Shown: positions 6,869 to 18,373, counted from the stretch's first letter. The stretch is 53,974 nucleotides of DNA from DASRWD01 sp044507975 (GCA_044507975.1 JBIQIQ010000003.1:1-53974), one strand, 5' to 3'. Notes: generated by a model not told the origin, from the sequence alone. A program made the numbers and translations.

Positions 6869-7372
6869 CTAGCCGGCTGCCCCGCGGGAGGTCAGCGCCG
6901 CGCGCCGCGCCTCTGTGACCTCGTGCAGGTCGGCGGCGTCGACCTCGAGCAGGGAGCTGAGCCCGCCGCCGCCGCCGTACACCGGTCCCGAGACCGGCAC
7001 GGTCGCCGCGTCGACGAGGGTCGGCAGCTGCACGCGGTGGCCGAAGGGGGGCATCGAGCCCACGCGGTAGCCCGTGATCGCCAGGGCCTCGTCGGGCGTG
7101 GCGAACCGGAGGCGCTTGCGGCTGAGACCGAGGGCGGAGGCGAGCAGCGGGTACGAGACCCGGCTCTCGCCGGCGACGACGACGAGCAGCGGCTCGCCCT
7201 CGGCGAGGAACACCAGGCTCTTGACGATCCGTTCGGGTTCCGTGCCGAGCGCGGCCGCCGCGTCGGGGACCGTGGGGGTGAGCGCTTCCAACCGGTGAAG
7301 ACGTGAAGGGACGGCGTTGCGGGAGCAGAACTCCTCGAGGTCTGCCTCCGTAAGCGTGACGTGCTCTAGCAT
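6869..7372 (-). CDS. YbaK/ProX-type aminoacyl-tRNA deacylase
   Basis: Small cytoplasmic protein of 167 residues with the YbaK/aa-tRNA editing fold; relatives hydrolyse mischarged tRNAs such as Cys-tRNA-Pro or Ala-tRNA-Pro in trans. Visible family features are IVKSLVFLAEGEPLLVVVAGE (cited in part: VKSLVF and VVVAG), a KRLRFATPDEALAITGY segment, and the glycine-rich GSMPPFGH loop. The ATG lies seven bases from a TAGACT -10 box, giving a leaderless start. It is divergent from the dynamin-like gene, with 70 bp shared between promoters. The specific tRNA substrate cannot be told. Confidence 0.85.
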   Translation of the reverse strand: MLEHVTLTEADLEEFCSRNAVPSRLHRLEALTPTVPDAAAALGTEPERIVKSLVFLAEGEPLLVVVAGESRVSYPLLASALGLSRKRLRFATPDEALAITGYRVGSMPPFGHRVQLPTLVDAATVPVSGPVYGGGGGLSSLLEVDAADLHEVTEARRAALTSRGAAG

Positions 7373-7379
7373 GCCCAGC

Positions 7380-7385
7380 AGTCTA
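7380..7385 (-). promoter_or_regulatory. -10 box of the YbaK-like gene
   Basis: TAGACT on the minus strand, seven bases before the ATG. Confidence 0.45.
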
Positions 7386-7430
7386 ATCGGCGCGGTGTTG
7401 CGGCCAGGACGGCGTTAAGGGTGCCCGTGG

Positions 7431-7436
7431 TACCTT
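7431..7436 (+). promoter_or_regulatory. -10 box of the dynamin-like gene
   Basis: TACCTT, six bases before the ATG at 7443; preceded by TGG, so an extended -10. Confidence 0.45.
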
Positions 7437-7442
7437 ACGGCG

Positions 7443-9170
7443 ATGCTGGAGGTCCCCGAGTCGTTCCGCGACATCGTCGCCCGCGAGAGGGAGGCCATCA
7501 CCGACCTCCAGGTCCTCCTCGCCAAGCTCGGCGCCGACCAGAAGCACGTCGACGACGTCCGCACCGCCCTCGCCGACCTCGAGGGGCTGTTCATGATCGT
7601 CGTGGCCGGCGAGTTCAACGCCGGCAAGTCGAGCCTGCTCAACGCGCTGATCGGAGAGCAGGTGATGCCGGAAGGCGTCACGCCCACCACCGACCGGATC
7701 ACCGTGGTCACCCACGCCGACCGCTCCTCGGAGCGCGAGGAGAGCACATCGGTCGTCTACCGCACGCACCCCGCCCCGCTGCTCGAGGACATCGCCCTGG
7801 TCGACACGCCCGGCACGAACGCCATAGTCCAGCGCCACCAGGAGCTGACCGAGCGCTTCGTCCCGCGCGCCGACCTCCTGCTGTTCGTCACCTCGTCCGA
7901 TCGGCCGTTCACGGAGAGCGAGCGCCGCTTCCTCGAGCTGATCGCCTCCTGGGGTCGCAAGGTCGTCATGGTCGTCAACAAGGTCGACATCCTGGAGACC
8001 GAGGACCAGCGCGCCGAGGTCGAGCGCTACGTTCGCGACCACGCTCGCGCCACCCTGGGCGTCACGCCAGACGTCTTCCTCGTCAGCGCCAAGCACGCCG
8101 AGCGGGCGCGGGAGGCCGGCGACGAGGGAGCTCTCGAGGCGTCCGGCGTGCCCGCCCTCACGCGCGCGATAGCCGAGCGCCTCGGCACGGAGCGCGCGCG
8201 GCTGAAGCTGCTCTCACCGTTGGGCGTCGGACAGCGCCTCGTCAGCGTTCACCAGGACCAGCTGGCGGCCCGGCTCGCGCTCCTCACAGACGACAGCGCG
8301 AGCCTCAACGAGATCGACCGGCAGCGCAAGCAGTTCGAGCGCGACATGCGCCGGGAGTTCGACTCGCACACCGTCCGCGTCAAGGAGATCGTGCGGGACG
8401 TCAAGGTCCGCGGCGACGAGTTCTTCGACGACATCGTCCGCTTCCGCCGGATCCCGAAGCTCGTCAACAGCAAGGCGGTCCAGGAGGAGTTCGAGTCGCG
8501 CGTCATCCGCGACACCGAGGCCCGGCTCGAGCGCGCCGTCTCGGACCTGGTCGACTGGTTCATCCAGCGCAACCTCCAGTTCTGGGAGGACGTCATGCGC
8601 TTCGTGAACGAGCGGACCTCGGCGTCGGAGGACCGGGTCATCGGCGAGGTGGGCGGCCGCTTCGACTACGACAGGCGCGCCCTCGTGCGGTCCCTCGGCG
8701 AGCGCGCCGAGGAGGCGATCTCCGCCTACGACGACGATTCCGAGTCGCGCAGGCTCGCCGACGAGCTGCAGCAGGCGGTGTTCCGCACGGGCCTGTTCAA
8801 CGTCGCCGGCATCGGGCTCTCGGCTGCCGTCCTGGCGTTCATCTCGACGGCGGCGCTCGACGTCACGGGCGTCCTGCTCGGCCTGACGCTGGTCAGCGTG
8901 GGGCTGCTCGTGCTCCCACGGCAGCGGGCGAAAGCCAAGCGGGAGCTTGCGACGCGCATGCGCGAGCTCGAGGAGGCGTTGGTCGAGGGCATCTCGGGCC
9001 AGTTCGAGCACGAGCTGACCCGCTCGCAGGAGAAGCTCGCCGGGGCCATCAGCCCGTACACGCGCTTCGTGCGCTCCGAGCTCGACCGGCTCTCCGAGCT
9101 CGGCGAGGAGCTCGACGAGATGAGCGTCCGCCTGGCTTCGCTGCGCGGCGAGGTCGAGGCGCTGGAGTAG
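7443..9170 (+). CDS. Bacterial dynamin-like GTPase
   Basis: Large GTPase of 575 residues predicted to remodel or protect membranes. The GTPase domain has the P-loop GEFNAGKS (56-63), a switch-I threonine in TPTTDR (about 78-83), DTPG (about 120) and NKVD (about 178). A long helical stalk follows (about 260-440), rich in Arg/Glu heptads. Residues about 449-487 are strongly hydrophobic and could form two membrane-inserting helices, as the paddle does in BDLP-type proteins. A C-terminal helical tail completes the stalk. Only one dynamin gene is present here, whereas these often come as tandem pairs. Its stop codon TAG is part of the -10 box for pheA. Confidence 0.85.
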   Translation: MLEVPESFRDIVAREREAITDLQVLLAKLGADQKHVDDVRTALADLEGLFMIVVAGEFNAGKSSLLNALIGEQVMPEGVTPTTDRITVVTHADRSSEREESTSVVYRTHPAPLLEDIALVDTPGTNAIVQRHQELTERFVPRADLLLFVTSSDRPFTESERRFLELIASWGRKVVMVVNKVDILETEDQRAEVERYVRDHARATLGVTPDVFLVSAKHAERAREAGDEGALEASGVPALTRAIAERLGTERARLKLLSPLGVGQRLVSVHQDQLAARLALLTDDSASLNEIDRQRKQFERDMRREFDSHTVRVKEIVRDVKVRGDEFFDDIVRFRRIPKLVNSKAVQEEFESRVIRDTEARLERAVSDLVDWFIQRNLQFWEDVMRFVNERTSASEDRVIGEVGGRFDYDRRALVRSLGERAEEAISAYDDDSESRRLADELQQAVFRTGLFNVAGIGLSAAVLAFISTAALDVTGVLLGLTLVSVGLLVLPRQRAKAKRELATRMRELEEALVEGISGQFEHELTRSQEKLAGAISPYTRFVRSELDRLSELGEELDEMSVRLASLRGEVEALE

Positions 9171-9173
9171 ACT
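9168..9173 (+). promoter_or_regulatory. -10 box of pheA overlapping a stop codon
   Basis: TAGACT, whose first three bases are the stop codon of the dynamin-like gene; seven bases before the pheA ATG. Confidence 0.4.
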
Positions 9174-9180
9174 CTCCGCC

Positions 9181-10035
9181 ATGACCGTGAAGACCGCCCC
9201 TCGCGTGGCGTTCCAAGGCGTGGCCGGAGCCTTCAGCGAGGAGGCGGCCCTCGCCTTCGCGCCTGACGGCGACGCCATCGGCTACCCCACCTTCGAGGAC
9301 GCCTTCGCGGCCACGGTGCGGGGCGAGTGCGACTACGCCTGCCTGCCCGTCGAGAACAGCCTCGCCGGGTCGATCAACCAGACCTACGACCTGCTCACGG
9401 ACTCGGTGCTCGCCGTCGTGGCCGAGCGGGTGGTGCGCGTGCATCACAACCTGCTGGTGGCGCACGGCACGCGCCTCGAGGAGGTCCGGCGCGTCTACAG
9501 CCACCCGCAGGCGCTCGCCCAGTGCCAACGGTTCATCCGCGAGCACGGCCTGGAGGCCATCGCCGAGTACGACACCGCCGGCGCGGCGGAGCTCCTCCTC
9601 GAGCGCTCCCGGAGCGAGGCTGGCAGCGCCGCGATCGCCAGCCGCCGCGCCGCCGAGACCTACGGCCTCGAGGTCGTCGCCGAGCGGATCGAGGACCTGA
9701 GCTTCAACTACACGCGCTTCTTCGTGCTCGGGCACGGGGAGAGGCCACTTCAACCTGGGCGCCAGCACAAGACGAGCCTGGTCGTGGCGACGCACCACCG
9801 GCCCGGCGACCTGGTCGCCTGCCTGCAGGTCTTCCCCGAGCACGGCATCAACATGACCAAGCTCGAGTCGCGGCCCCGGCGCGACAAGCCGTGGAGCTAC
9901 CTCTTCTACATCGACATCGAGGGCCACGCGGCCGAGCCGCAGGTCGCCGCCGCCCTCACGGGCCTGATGCGCCGCGCCGCGTTCGTCAAGTACCTGGGGA
10001 GCTACCCTGCCGCCGAACCGGTCGAGGTCGACTGA
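9181..10035 (+). CDS. pheA: Prephenate dehydratase
   Basis: Converts prephenate to phenylpyruvate in phenylalanine biosynthesis. The 284-residue protein has the usual stand-alone layout: catalytic domain about 8-190 starting VAFQGVAGAFSEEAA, with CLPVENSLAGSI (about 56-67) and the catalytic Thr-Arg-Phe in NYTRFFVLG (about 179), then an ACT domain (about 200-275) with HRPGDLVACLQVF and the phenylalanine-sensing ESRP motif (LESRPRR). No chorismate mutase domain is fused. Feedback inhibition by phenylalanine is expected from the ACT motifs. It has its own leaderless promoter inside the end of the preceding gene. Converges on the Uma2-like gene with one base between the stops. Confidence 0.95.
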   Translation: MTVKTAPRVAFQGVAGAFSEEAALAFAPDGDAIGYPTFEDAFAATVRGECDYACLPVENSLAGSINQTYDLLTDSVLAVVAERVVRVHHNLLVAHGTRLEEVRRVYSHPQALAQCQRFIREHGLEAIAEYDTAGAAELLLERSRSEAGSAAIASRRAAETYGLEVVAERIEDLSFNYTRFFVLGHGERPLQPGRQHKTSLVVATHHRPGDLVACLQVFPEHGINMTKLESRPRRDKPWSYLFYIDIEGHAAEPQVAAALTGLMRRAAFVKYLGSYPAAEPVEVD

Positions 10036-10036
10036 G

Positions 10037-10660
10037 CTAGGCCGCCGGCAGCGGCACCACCTCCAGCCCCAGGGCTCCGATGCGTACTGCCTCGCCCGGG
10101 TACCAGAGCGTGCGTGACCGGTAGAGACCGCGCCAGGGCGCGCGCAGCGCCTCGGTGAAGCCACGCCGCACGTCTATGAGCCACAGCTCGCGCGCTGCAG
10201 CCGCTGCGTAGAGCGGGGCCCGCTCGGCGTAGGTGGCGCGGCCCCGAGCGAGCTCGACGACGAGCAGGGCCGCAGCCGGCTCGAGGGAGCCGCCCACGGT
10301 CAGGCCGGCGGCGCCCCCTGGCTGGGCGGCGGTCGGGAACAGCGCCAGGTCGGCCCGCAGCAGGTCGCCGGGCCCGAGCCTCAACGGCGCTCCGAGCAGC
10401 GCTACCGAGCCGGCCGAGGCGGCGACCTCGTTCCCGAGCTGAGCTACGAGGTGCGCGATCACGGCCGTCTCGGAGGGAGAGGACACGCCGGCGGGCCGTA
10501 CGCGGCCGCCGACGAGCTCGGCCCGAGGGCCCTCCGGCACCGCGCCGGCACGCAGGGCCGCCAGGAAGGCAGGCACGGTGACCAGGGGGACGCGCGCGTT
10601 CCGCATAACCACCAGCGTCCGTCCCCCGGCGCGGAACGGCGCGGACACCTCGGCGGCCAC
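10037..10660 (-). CDS. Uma2-like (DUF820) protein with altered active site
   Basis: A 207-residue protein with the Uma2/DUF820 restriction-endonuclease-like architecture: substrate-loop start ELVGGRV (about 49-55), LRADLALFP carrying the first acidic residue, LLVVELARG, and the helix plus strand LYAAAAARELWLID typical of the family. In most relatives the helix before this reads D-x-x-x-K; here the corresponding positions read T and R (TYAERAPLYA), so the catalytic lysine is apparently an arginine. It may be a degenerate nuclease. GTG start at 10660. No clear -10 box. Such genes are common and often multicopy in Deinococcota and cyanobacteria; the physiological role is not settled. Confidence 0.65.
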   Translation of the reverse strand: MAAEVSAPFRAGGRTLVVMRNARVPLVTVPAFLAALRAGAVPEGPRAELVGGRVRPAGVSSPSETAVIAHLVAQLGNEVAASAGSVALLGAPLRLGPGDLLRADLALFPTAAQPGGAAGLTVGGSLEPAAALLVVELARGRATYAERAPLYAAAAARELWLIDVRRGFTEALRAPWRGLYRSRTLWYPGEAVRIGALGLEVVPLPAA

Positions 10661-10720
10661 CGGGCACCTCTAGTCAGCCGTCCTGTACTGCCCTGCCGCA
10701 CCGGTCAGGTCGGACGCGGG

Positions 10721-10729
10721 TGTTACACT
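10721..10729 (+). promoter_or_regulatory. Extended -10 promoter of carB
   Basis: TGTTACACT, thirteen bases before the carB ATG, so the leader would be only about six bases. The same string occurs upstream of the gene starting at 15609. No pyrimidine-responsive leader fits in this space. Confidence 0.5.
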
Positions 10730-10742
10730 CCGCCGGATAAAG

Positions 10743-13856
<3,114 letters not shown>

Positions 13857-13857
13857 C

Positions 13858-13878
13858 CGCCGCCGGCTCACCGCGGCG
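13858..13878. terminator. Short hairpin between convergent genes
   Basis: CGCCGC, nine-base loop, GCGGCG, two bases after the carB stop and just before the stop of the opposing gene. Six pairs and no T tract; may serve both strands. Confidence 0.3.
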
Positions 13879-13881
13879 CGA

Positions 13882-15609
13882 TCAGGCCGTGATGCCGCCT
13901 CGGGTGGGTCGGGCGTCCTCGAGGGCGTCCAGGTCATCGACTTCCTCGAGGTCGTCGCCCGCCAGGAGGAGCGGCTCGCCGTGGCCGGTGAGGCGCTCGG
14001 GCTGGCGCGACGGCAGCCACTCCCGCAGCGACAGCGCGTAGTCGGACAGCGAGGCCAGCGCTCCGCCCACGGGCTGCCTCAGCACGAACTCGCCGTGGTC
14101 GACGCGCGCGAGCAGGTGGAACGGCGCCACCGACAGGCGGTCGAGGATGGCCAACACGCGGTCGCGCGGCAGCGATAGGTCTGCGACGAGGTCCTCGAGG
14201 AGGAAGACGGTGGGCGCGCGCATCAGGTTGAGGCGCGTGAGCACCTCCGAGAGCGCTCCGCGCTCGGCCACGCGCTCTGCGACGGTGCTCTCGAAGCGCG
14301 CGAGCCCCTCCTCGAAGAGGCCGTCGCGCTCGAAGTGAGGCTCGAGGTCGACCGGCGAGAGCGGCACGCTGGCATGCAGCGTCGCCATCCTCTCCAGGCC
14401 GGTCCAGCTCCACAACGTCGCGCGCGCGAGGTCGGCCGGGCCGGTGAGCTTGAGGAGCGCGTGGTGGTCACCGACTACGGCAACGTGCCGGAAGCCGAGC
14501 GAGCGGCGCTTCGAGAGCAGGTCGGCCCAGTCGATGCGCCCCTGGCGCGACTGCAGCTGCACCAGCACCTTGTAGCCACGCCGCCCCATCGAGGCGACCA
14601 GGCTCACCTGCCCGCGCGCCAGCGGCTCGATCGCGTAGCCCAGCGGCGACACGAAGCGTCTCAGCCTCGCCACGAGCTCGGTGGCCTCCAGCCCGTCCTC
14701 GTCCTCGTCGTACGCCTCGCTGGGGCGGGCCGGCGCCGTGCCCGGGGAGCGGCGCTCCAGGACGTGGCGCGCGGGCTCCGCCTGCCCGACCTGTCTCTCA
14801 CCGCTAGCGCCCACCGGGTCCCCGCTGGCGGCGGCGCCATCCACCTGGAGCGCGCCTGACTGCCACGACGCCGGCTGCGCGGGCGCCGCTCCCTGCGACT
14901 GGCCGACGTGTCCAGCGTGCGAGCCATGCATGCCCGCCTCGGTGGGCACAGGCCCGGCGAGGAAGCGGGCGTGCGCGGGCTCGGCTTCGGGCGCGGGCGG
15001 CGTGGCCTGGGCGACCTGGGTCTGGACCGGCCGCGAGGCCGCGGCCGGCACCAGCTCGCCCTCGAGTTCCTCGTCCTCCTCGTGCTCGAGCTGGAGGCTG
15101 GCCTCCTCGCTCTCGGCGACCTCGGCCTCCACCGTGTCGAGCACGGACTCAGCCCCCACCCACCGGCCCTCCTGCAACGCGAAGCGCCCGTCCTCGCCGA
15201 GGGCGGTCTCGAGGTCGACCTCCGCCGGCACCTCGTAGACGGAGCGGATCTCCTGGATCGTCATGCGGGGGCCCGCCGCGGCGAGGTCGTCCAGCAGGAG
15301 CGCCAGGCCCCCTTCAGTGGCGTAGTCGGGAGCGCGGGGACGGGATACGGCCGTGATCGCGAAGCGACCCTCGCCCAGCGCCCTCACGTGCAGCTCGTCG
15401 TTGACCGCCAGCCGGTGCTCGCGGAACAGCTCGCCGAGACCGGTGACGGTGCGCGGCGGCATGAAGTCGAGCTCGTGCTCCGCGCCGGTCTTCGTGTCGA
15501 CGGCGGTGGCCGAGCCGGACGGGAACAGGCCGACCATGGCCTGTGGCAACGTCATGGTGCCGCTGCGGAGGCAGTAGCGCGTCAACGGGTAGCGGAACTC
15601 TCCAGCCAT
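13882..15609 (-). CDS. Unrecognised multi-domain protein, 575 residues
   Basis: I do not recognise this as a named family. Residues 1-100 begin MAGEFRYPLTRYCLRSGTMT and resemble a small beta-barrel (GLGELFREHRLAVNDELHVR), reminiscent of B3/EcoRII-N-type DNA-binding pseudobarrels. A second helical/winged segment follows (100-150), then a low-complexity Glu/Ala/Pro linker to about 300. Residues 310-400 read like a restriction-nuclease fold (GYKVLVQLQS, then DWADLLSKRRSLGFRHVAVVG) but with Gln where Glu and Lys would be expected. Residues 430-530 look like a winged helix (PRDRVLAILDRLS, VDHGEFVLRQ). The ATG at 15609 is preceded by GGGAGG; no upstream start has comparable support. Possibly a nucleoid or DNA-transaction protein; this is inference only. 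Confidence 0.65.
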   Translation of the reverse strand: MAGEFRYPLTRYCLRSGTMTLPQAMVGLFPSGSATAVDTKTGAEHELDFMPPRTVTGLGELFREHRLAVNDELHVRALGEGRFAITAVSRPRAPDYATEGGLALLLDDLAAAGPRMTIQEIRSVYEVPAEVDLETALGEDGRFALQEGRWVGAESVLDTVEAEVAESEEASLQLEHEEDEELEGELVPAAASRPVQTQVAQATPPAPEAEPAHARFLAGPVPTEAGMHGSHAGHVGQSQGAAPAQPASWQSGALQVDGAAASGDPVGASGERQVGQAEPARHVLERRSPGTAPARPSEAYDEDEDGLEATELVARLRRFVSPLGYAIEPLARGQVSLVASMGRRGYKVLVQLQSRQGRIDWADLLSKRRSLGFRHVAVVGDHHALLKLTGPADLARATLWSWTGLERMATLHASVPLSPVDLEPHFERDGLFEEGLARFESTVAERVAERGALSEVLTRLNLMRAPTVFLLEDLVADLSLPRDRVLAILDRLSVAPFHLLARVDHGEFVLRQPVGGALASLSDYALSLREWLPSRQPERLTGHGEPLLLAGDDLEEVDDLDALEDARPTRGGITA

Positions 15610-15686
15610 CTGAACGCCTCCCAGGCTGATCCACGGGCCGCCCTCCCCAGGGCCGGGGCTCCTCGCACGGCTGTGGCTCGTCGGAG

Positions 15687-15695
15687 TGTAACAAG
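15687..15695 (-). promoter_or_regulatory. Extended -10 promoter of the 575-residue gene
   Basis: TGTTACACT on the minus strand, identical to the carB promoter core, with a TGGACG -35-like hexamer at a 16-base spacer. Leader of roughly 70 bases. Confidence 0.45.
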
Positions 15696-15736
15696 ACCGC
15701 CGGACCCGTCCACGGGCACGGGCCCGGCAGGGCCGT

Positions 15737-18283
15737 CTAGCCGAACACCAACCTGCGCCGACGCCGGCGCGAGGCGGGGGCGCGCGCGGGAGCCTCGGCA
15801 GGCTCGGGAGCGGGCTCGGCGGGCGGCTCGAGCGCCGGCCGGGTCGGCTGCCGCTGGCCGCGGCGCCTCTGCCGCCCGGGTTCCGCCGAGGCCGCGGCGG
15901 GCTGCTCGGCCCGCTGCTCGGCAGCCCGCTGCTCGGCAGCCCGCTGCTCGGCAGCCTCCTCCTCGGCGTCGGCCGTCTTGGGCGGCGCCGGCTTGCCACG
16001 CCGTCCGCGGCCCTTGCCGGCGCCGTCCTGGCCCACGGCCCGCGCTGCGGCGCCAGGTACGGAGCGGCGCCCGGTCACGAACTCGGCGTCGATGCCGCCC
16101 TCTGACGGGTCCTTGAGCTTCCCCGGGGGCTTGGTCCTGGCGGGCGCCTCATCGGCCTCCGGCACCGTGACCTCCATCGAGGCCGGCACGAGGTCGATCT
16201 GCCGCTGGGTGGGGTTGGCCGTCATGATCTTGACCTCGACCCGGTCGCCCATGCGGAAGCGCTTGCGGGTGTGCTTACCCATGAGCATGAGCGAGTCCTC
16301 GAGGTAGATGTAGTAGTCGTCCTCGAGGTGGCTCACGTGCATCAGCCCTTCCACCCCGTTCGCGAGCGCCACGAAGACGCCGAAGTTCGTCACGCCGACG
16401 ACCACGCCCACGAAGCTCTCGCCGATGTGCTCCTTGGCCCAGCGCGCATGGTAGTAGCGCGTCAGGTCGCGCTCGGCCGACTCCGCGACGCGCTCGCGCT
16501 CGCTCGCGTGCTCGGCCAGCTGCGGGAAGTCCGTCTTCATGCGCTCCTTGAGCGTGGGCGAGAGACGGTGCTGGAGTATCGAGCGCACGACGCGGTGCAC
16601 CACCAGGTCGGGGTAGCGCCGGATCGGGCTCGTGAAGTGCAGGTAGTTGGAGAAGGCCAGGCCGAAGTGACCGAGGTTCTCGCTCGAGTAGCGCGCCTGC
16701 TTGAGGCTCCGTAGCAGCAGCGTGTTCACGAGCTGGGCCTCGGGCTTGCCGGCCGCCTGCCTGAGGATCGCCTGCAGGTCCTGCGGGGTCACGTGCTCGA
16801 GGTCGAGGGTGTAGCCCAGCCGGGCCAGCGCCTTCTGGAGGGCGAGGATCTTCTCGTCGCTCGGGTCCTCGTGTACCCGGAACAGGGCCGGGACGTCGCG
16901 CTTGCTGAGCTCCTCGGCGACCTTGCGGTTGGCCAGGAGCATCAGCTCCTCGATCAGCTGACGGGCCGCGTCGCTCCGCACCGGCGTGACGTGCAGGGCC
17001 CCCTGCTCGTCGACGTCGACCTTCGCCTCGGTGAACTGGAAGTCGAGCGCCCCGGCCCCGATACGCTCCTTGCGAAGCTCCTGGGTGAGGTTGAGGAGCA
17101 CCTTCACGTCGCGCTCGAGCTTGCGCTTGCCCGCCGGCAGCCTGCCGCCCTCGGCGAACTCCTGCACCTGGTTGTAGGTCAGGCGCGCGTCGGACTGGAT
17201 GACGGTCTCCTTGAGCTTGAAGGCCTTGGCCTCGCCCGCCCTGGTCACGTCGATGAACGCCGACAGCGCCAGCCTCGGCTCGCCTTCTACGAGGGAGCAG
17301 ATGCCGTTCGAGAGCTCCTCCGGCAGCATCGGCAGGACGCGACCGGGCAGGTAGACGCTCGTGGCGCGCTGCACGGCCTCCTTGTCGAGGCTCGTGCCCT
17401 CGGCCACGTAGTAGCTCACGTCGGCGATGTGCACCCCGATGCGCAGCAGGCCGTCGCGCTTGCCGTCGAGGCGCTCCAGCGAGATCGCGTCGTCGAAGTC
17501 CTTCGCGTCCTCCCCGTCGATCGTGAAGGTCGGCACCTTGCGGTAGTCGGTCCTGCCCTCCATGAGCTCGGCCGTGACCGTGTCGGGGACGGACGTGGCC
17601 TCCGCCAGCGTCGCCCCGTCGAACTCCGCCTTGAGGCCGTACTTGACGATGACGGCGCGGGTCTCGACCTCCGGGTCGTCGGCCTCCCCCAGCACCTCCG
17701 CGACCTCGCCGAACGGCTCCGGCTCTCCCGTGACCTCGGGCCACGCCATGCGGACGACGATGCGCGTGCCGCCCTCGAGCTTGCCGACCGACTCGGGCAC
17801 GAGCAGGACGCGCTCGCTCAGCCGCGGCGAGTCGGGACGCATGATCGCGTAGCCGCGCGCGTACTCGAGGGTGCCGACGATGAGGTCGCTGCCGCGCTCG
17901 ATGATGCGCACGACCTCGCCGCTGGGGCGGTCGCCCTCGGCCTTGAGCGGGTTCGGTCGCGCCAGGACGCGGTCCCCGTCCCAGGCGCCTCCCAGGCGGT
18001 CGGCCGGCACGTAGAGGTCCTTGCCGCCGGCGTCGGGGATCACGAACCCGTAGCCGCCGCTCGTCACCTGCAGCCTGCCCGGCACGAGGTTCATCTCCTG
18101 CGGCAGCCCGTAGGTGCGGCGGCGCGTCTTGACGAGCTGTCCGGTCGAGACGAGCTCGCCGAGGGTCTGCCGGAGGCCGGCGCGGTCCTCCAGTTGGAGG
18201 CGCTTCTGGACGTCTTGGACGTGCCAAGGCTTCTCGGGGTTGTCGTGGAAGAACTTCAGGACTTCGGTGGCTGGAACTGACAT
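15737..18283 (-). CDS. rnr: Ribonuclease R
   Basis: Processive 3'-to-5' exoribonuclease that degrades structured RNA, including rRNA and mRNA fragments. The 848-residue protein has an N-terminal winged helix (1-65), cold-shock domains (about 70-220), the RNB catalytic domain (about 240-590) with the Asp cluster TIDGEDAKDFDDAIS, and an S1 domain (about 614-700) with GVTNFGVFVALANGVEGL. The C-terminal tail (about 740-848) is low complexity, with repeated AEQRA units and a basic end (SRRRRRRLVFG). The ATG lies nine bases from a TACACT -10 box. Divergent from cutA. Distinguished from RNase II by the helix-turn-helix and long basic tail. Confidence 0.95.
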   Translation of the reverse strand: MSVPATEVLKFFHDNPEKPWHVQDVQKRLQLEDRAGLRQTLGELVSTGQLVKTRRRTYGLPQEMNLVPGRLQVTSGGYGFVIPDAGGKDLYVPADRLGGAWDGDRVLARPNPLKAEGDRPSGEVVRIIERGSDLIVGTLEYARGYAIMRPDSPRLSERVLLVPESVGKLEGGTRIVVRMAWPEVTGEPEPFGEVAEVLGEADDPEVETRAVIVKYGLKAEFDGATLAEATSVPDTVTAELMEGRTDYRKVPTFTIDGEDAKDFDDAISLERLDGKRDGLLRIGVHIADVSYYVAEGTSLDKEAVQRATSVYLPGRVLPMLPEELSNGICSLVEGEPRLALSAFIDVTRAGEAKAFKLKETVIQSDARLTYNQVQEFAEGGRLPAGKRKLERDVKVLLNLTQELRKERIGAGALDFQFTEAKVDVDEQGALHVTPVRSDAARQLIEELMLLANRKVAEELSKRDVPALFRVHEDPSDEKILALQKALARLGYTLDLEHVTPQDLQAILRQAAGKPEAQLVNTLLLRSLKQARYSSENLGHFGLAFSNYLHFTSPIRRYPDLVVHRVVRSILQHRLSPTLKERMKTDFPQLAEHASERERVAESAERDLTRYYHARWAKEHIGESFVGVVVGVTNFGVFVALANGVEGLMHVSHLEDDYYIYLEDSLMLMGKHTRKRFRMGDRVEVKIMTANPTQRQIDLVPASMEVTVPEADEAPARTKPPGKLKDPSEGGIDAEFVTGRRSVPGAAARAVGQDGAGKGRGRRGKPAPPKTADAEEEAAEQRAAEQRAAEQRAEQPAAASAEPGRQRRRGQRQPTRPALEPPAEPAPEPAEAPARAPASRRRRRRLVFG
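15903..15958 (-). repeat. Tandem 15-base repeats in the RNase R tail
   Basis: About three and a half copies of a 15-base unit (plus strand gcagcccgctgctcg) encode AAEQR/AEQRA repeats in the C-terminal tail. In frame, so length changes would only alter the tail. Confidence 0.7.
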
Positions 18284-18292
18284 CTAACGAGG

Positions 18293-18298
18293 AGTGTA
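18293..18298 (-). promoter_or_regulatory. -10 box of rnr
   Basis: TACACT on the minus strand, nine bases before the ATG. Confidence 0.45.
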
Positions 18299-18362
18299 GC
18301 GCCTCGTCCGGCCACGGCAGGTCGGTCGGACCCGCGCGGCAGCGCCCAGCGTCCCGAGGCGG

Positions 18363-18368
18363 TAGCGT
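18363..18368 (+). promoter_or_regulatory. -10 box of cutA
   Basis: TAGCGT, five bases before the ATG at 18374. Confidence 0.35.
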
Positions 18369-18373
18369 CTGAC

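Noticed and set aside
15610..15999. A 130-residue N-terminal extension of the 575-residue protein
   Set aside because: It is Arg/Pro/Ser-rich, overlaps the RNase R gene and lacks a ribosome site; the ATG at 15609 follows GGGAGG.
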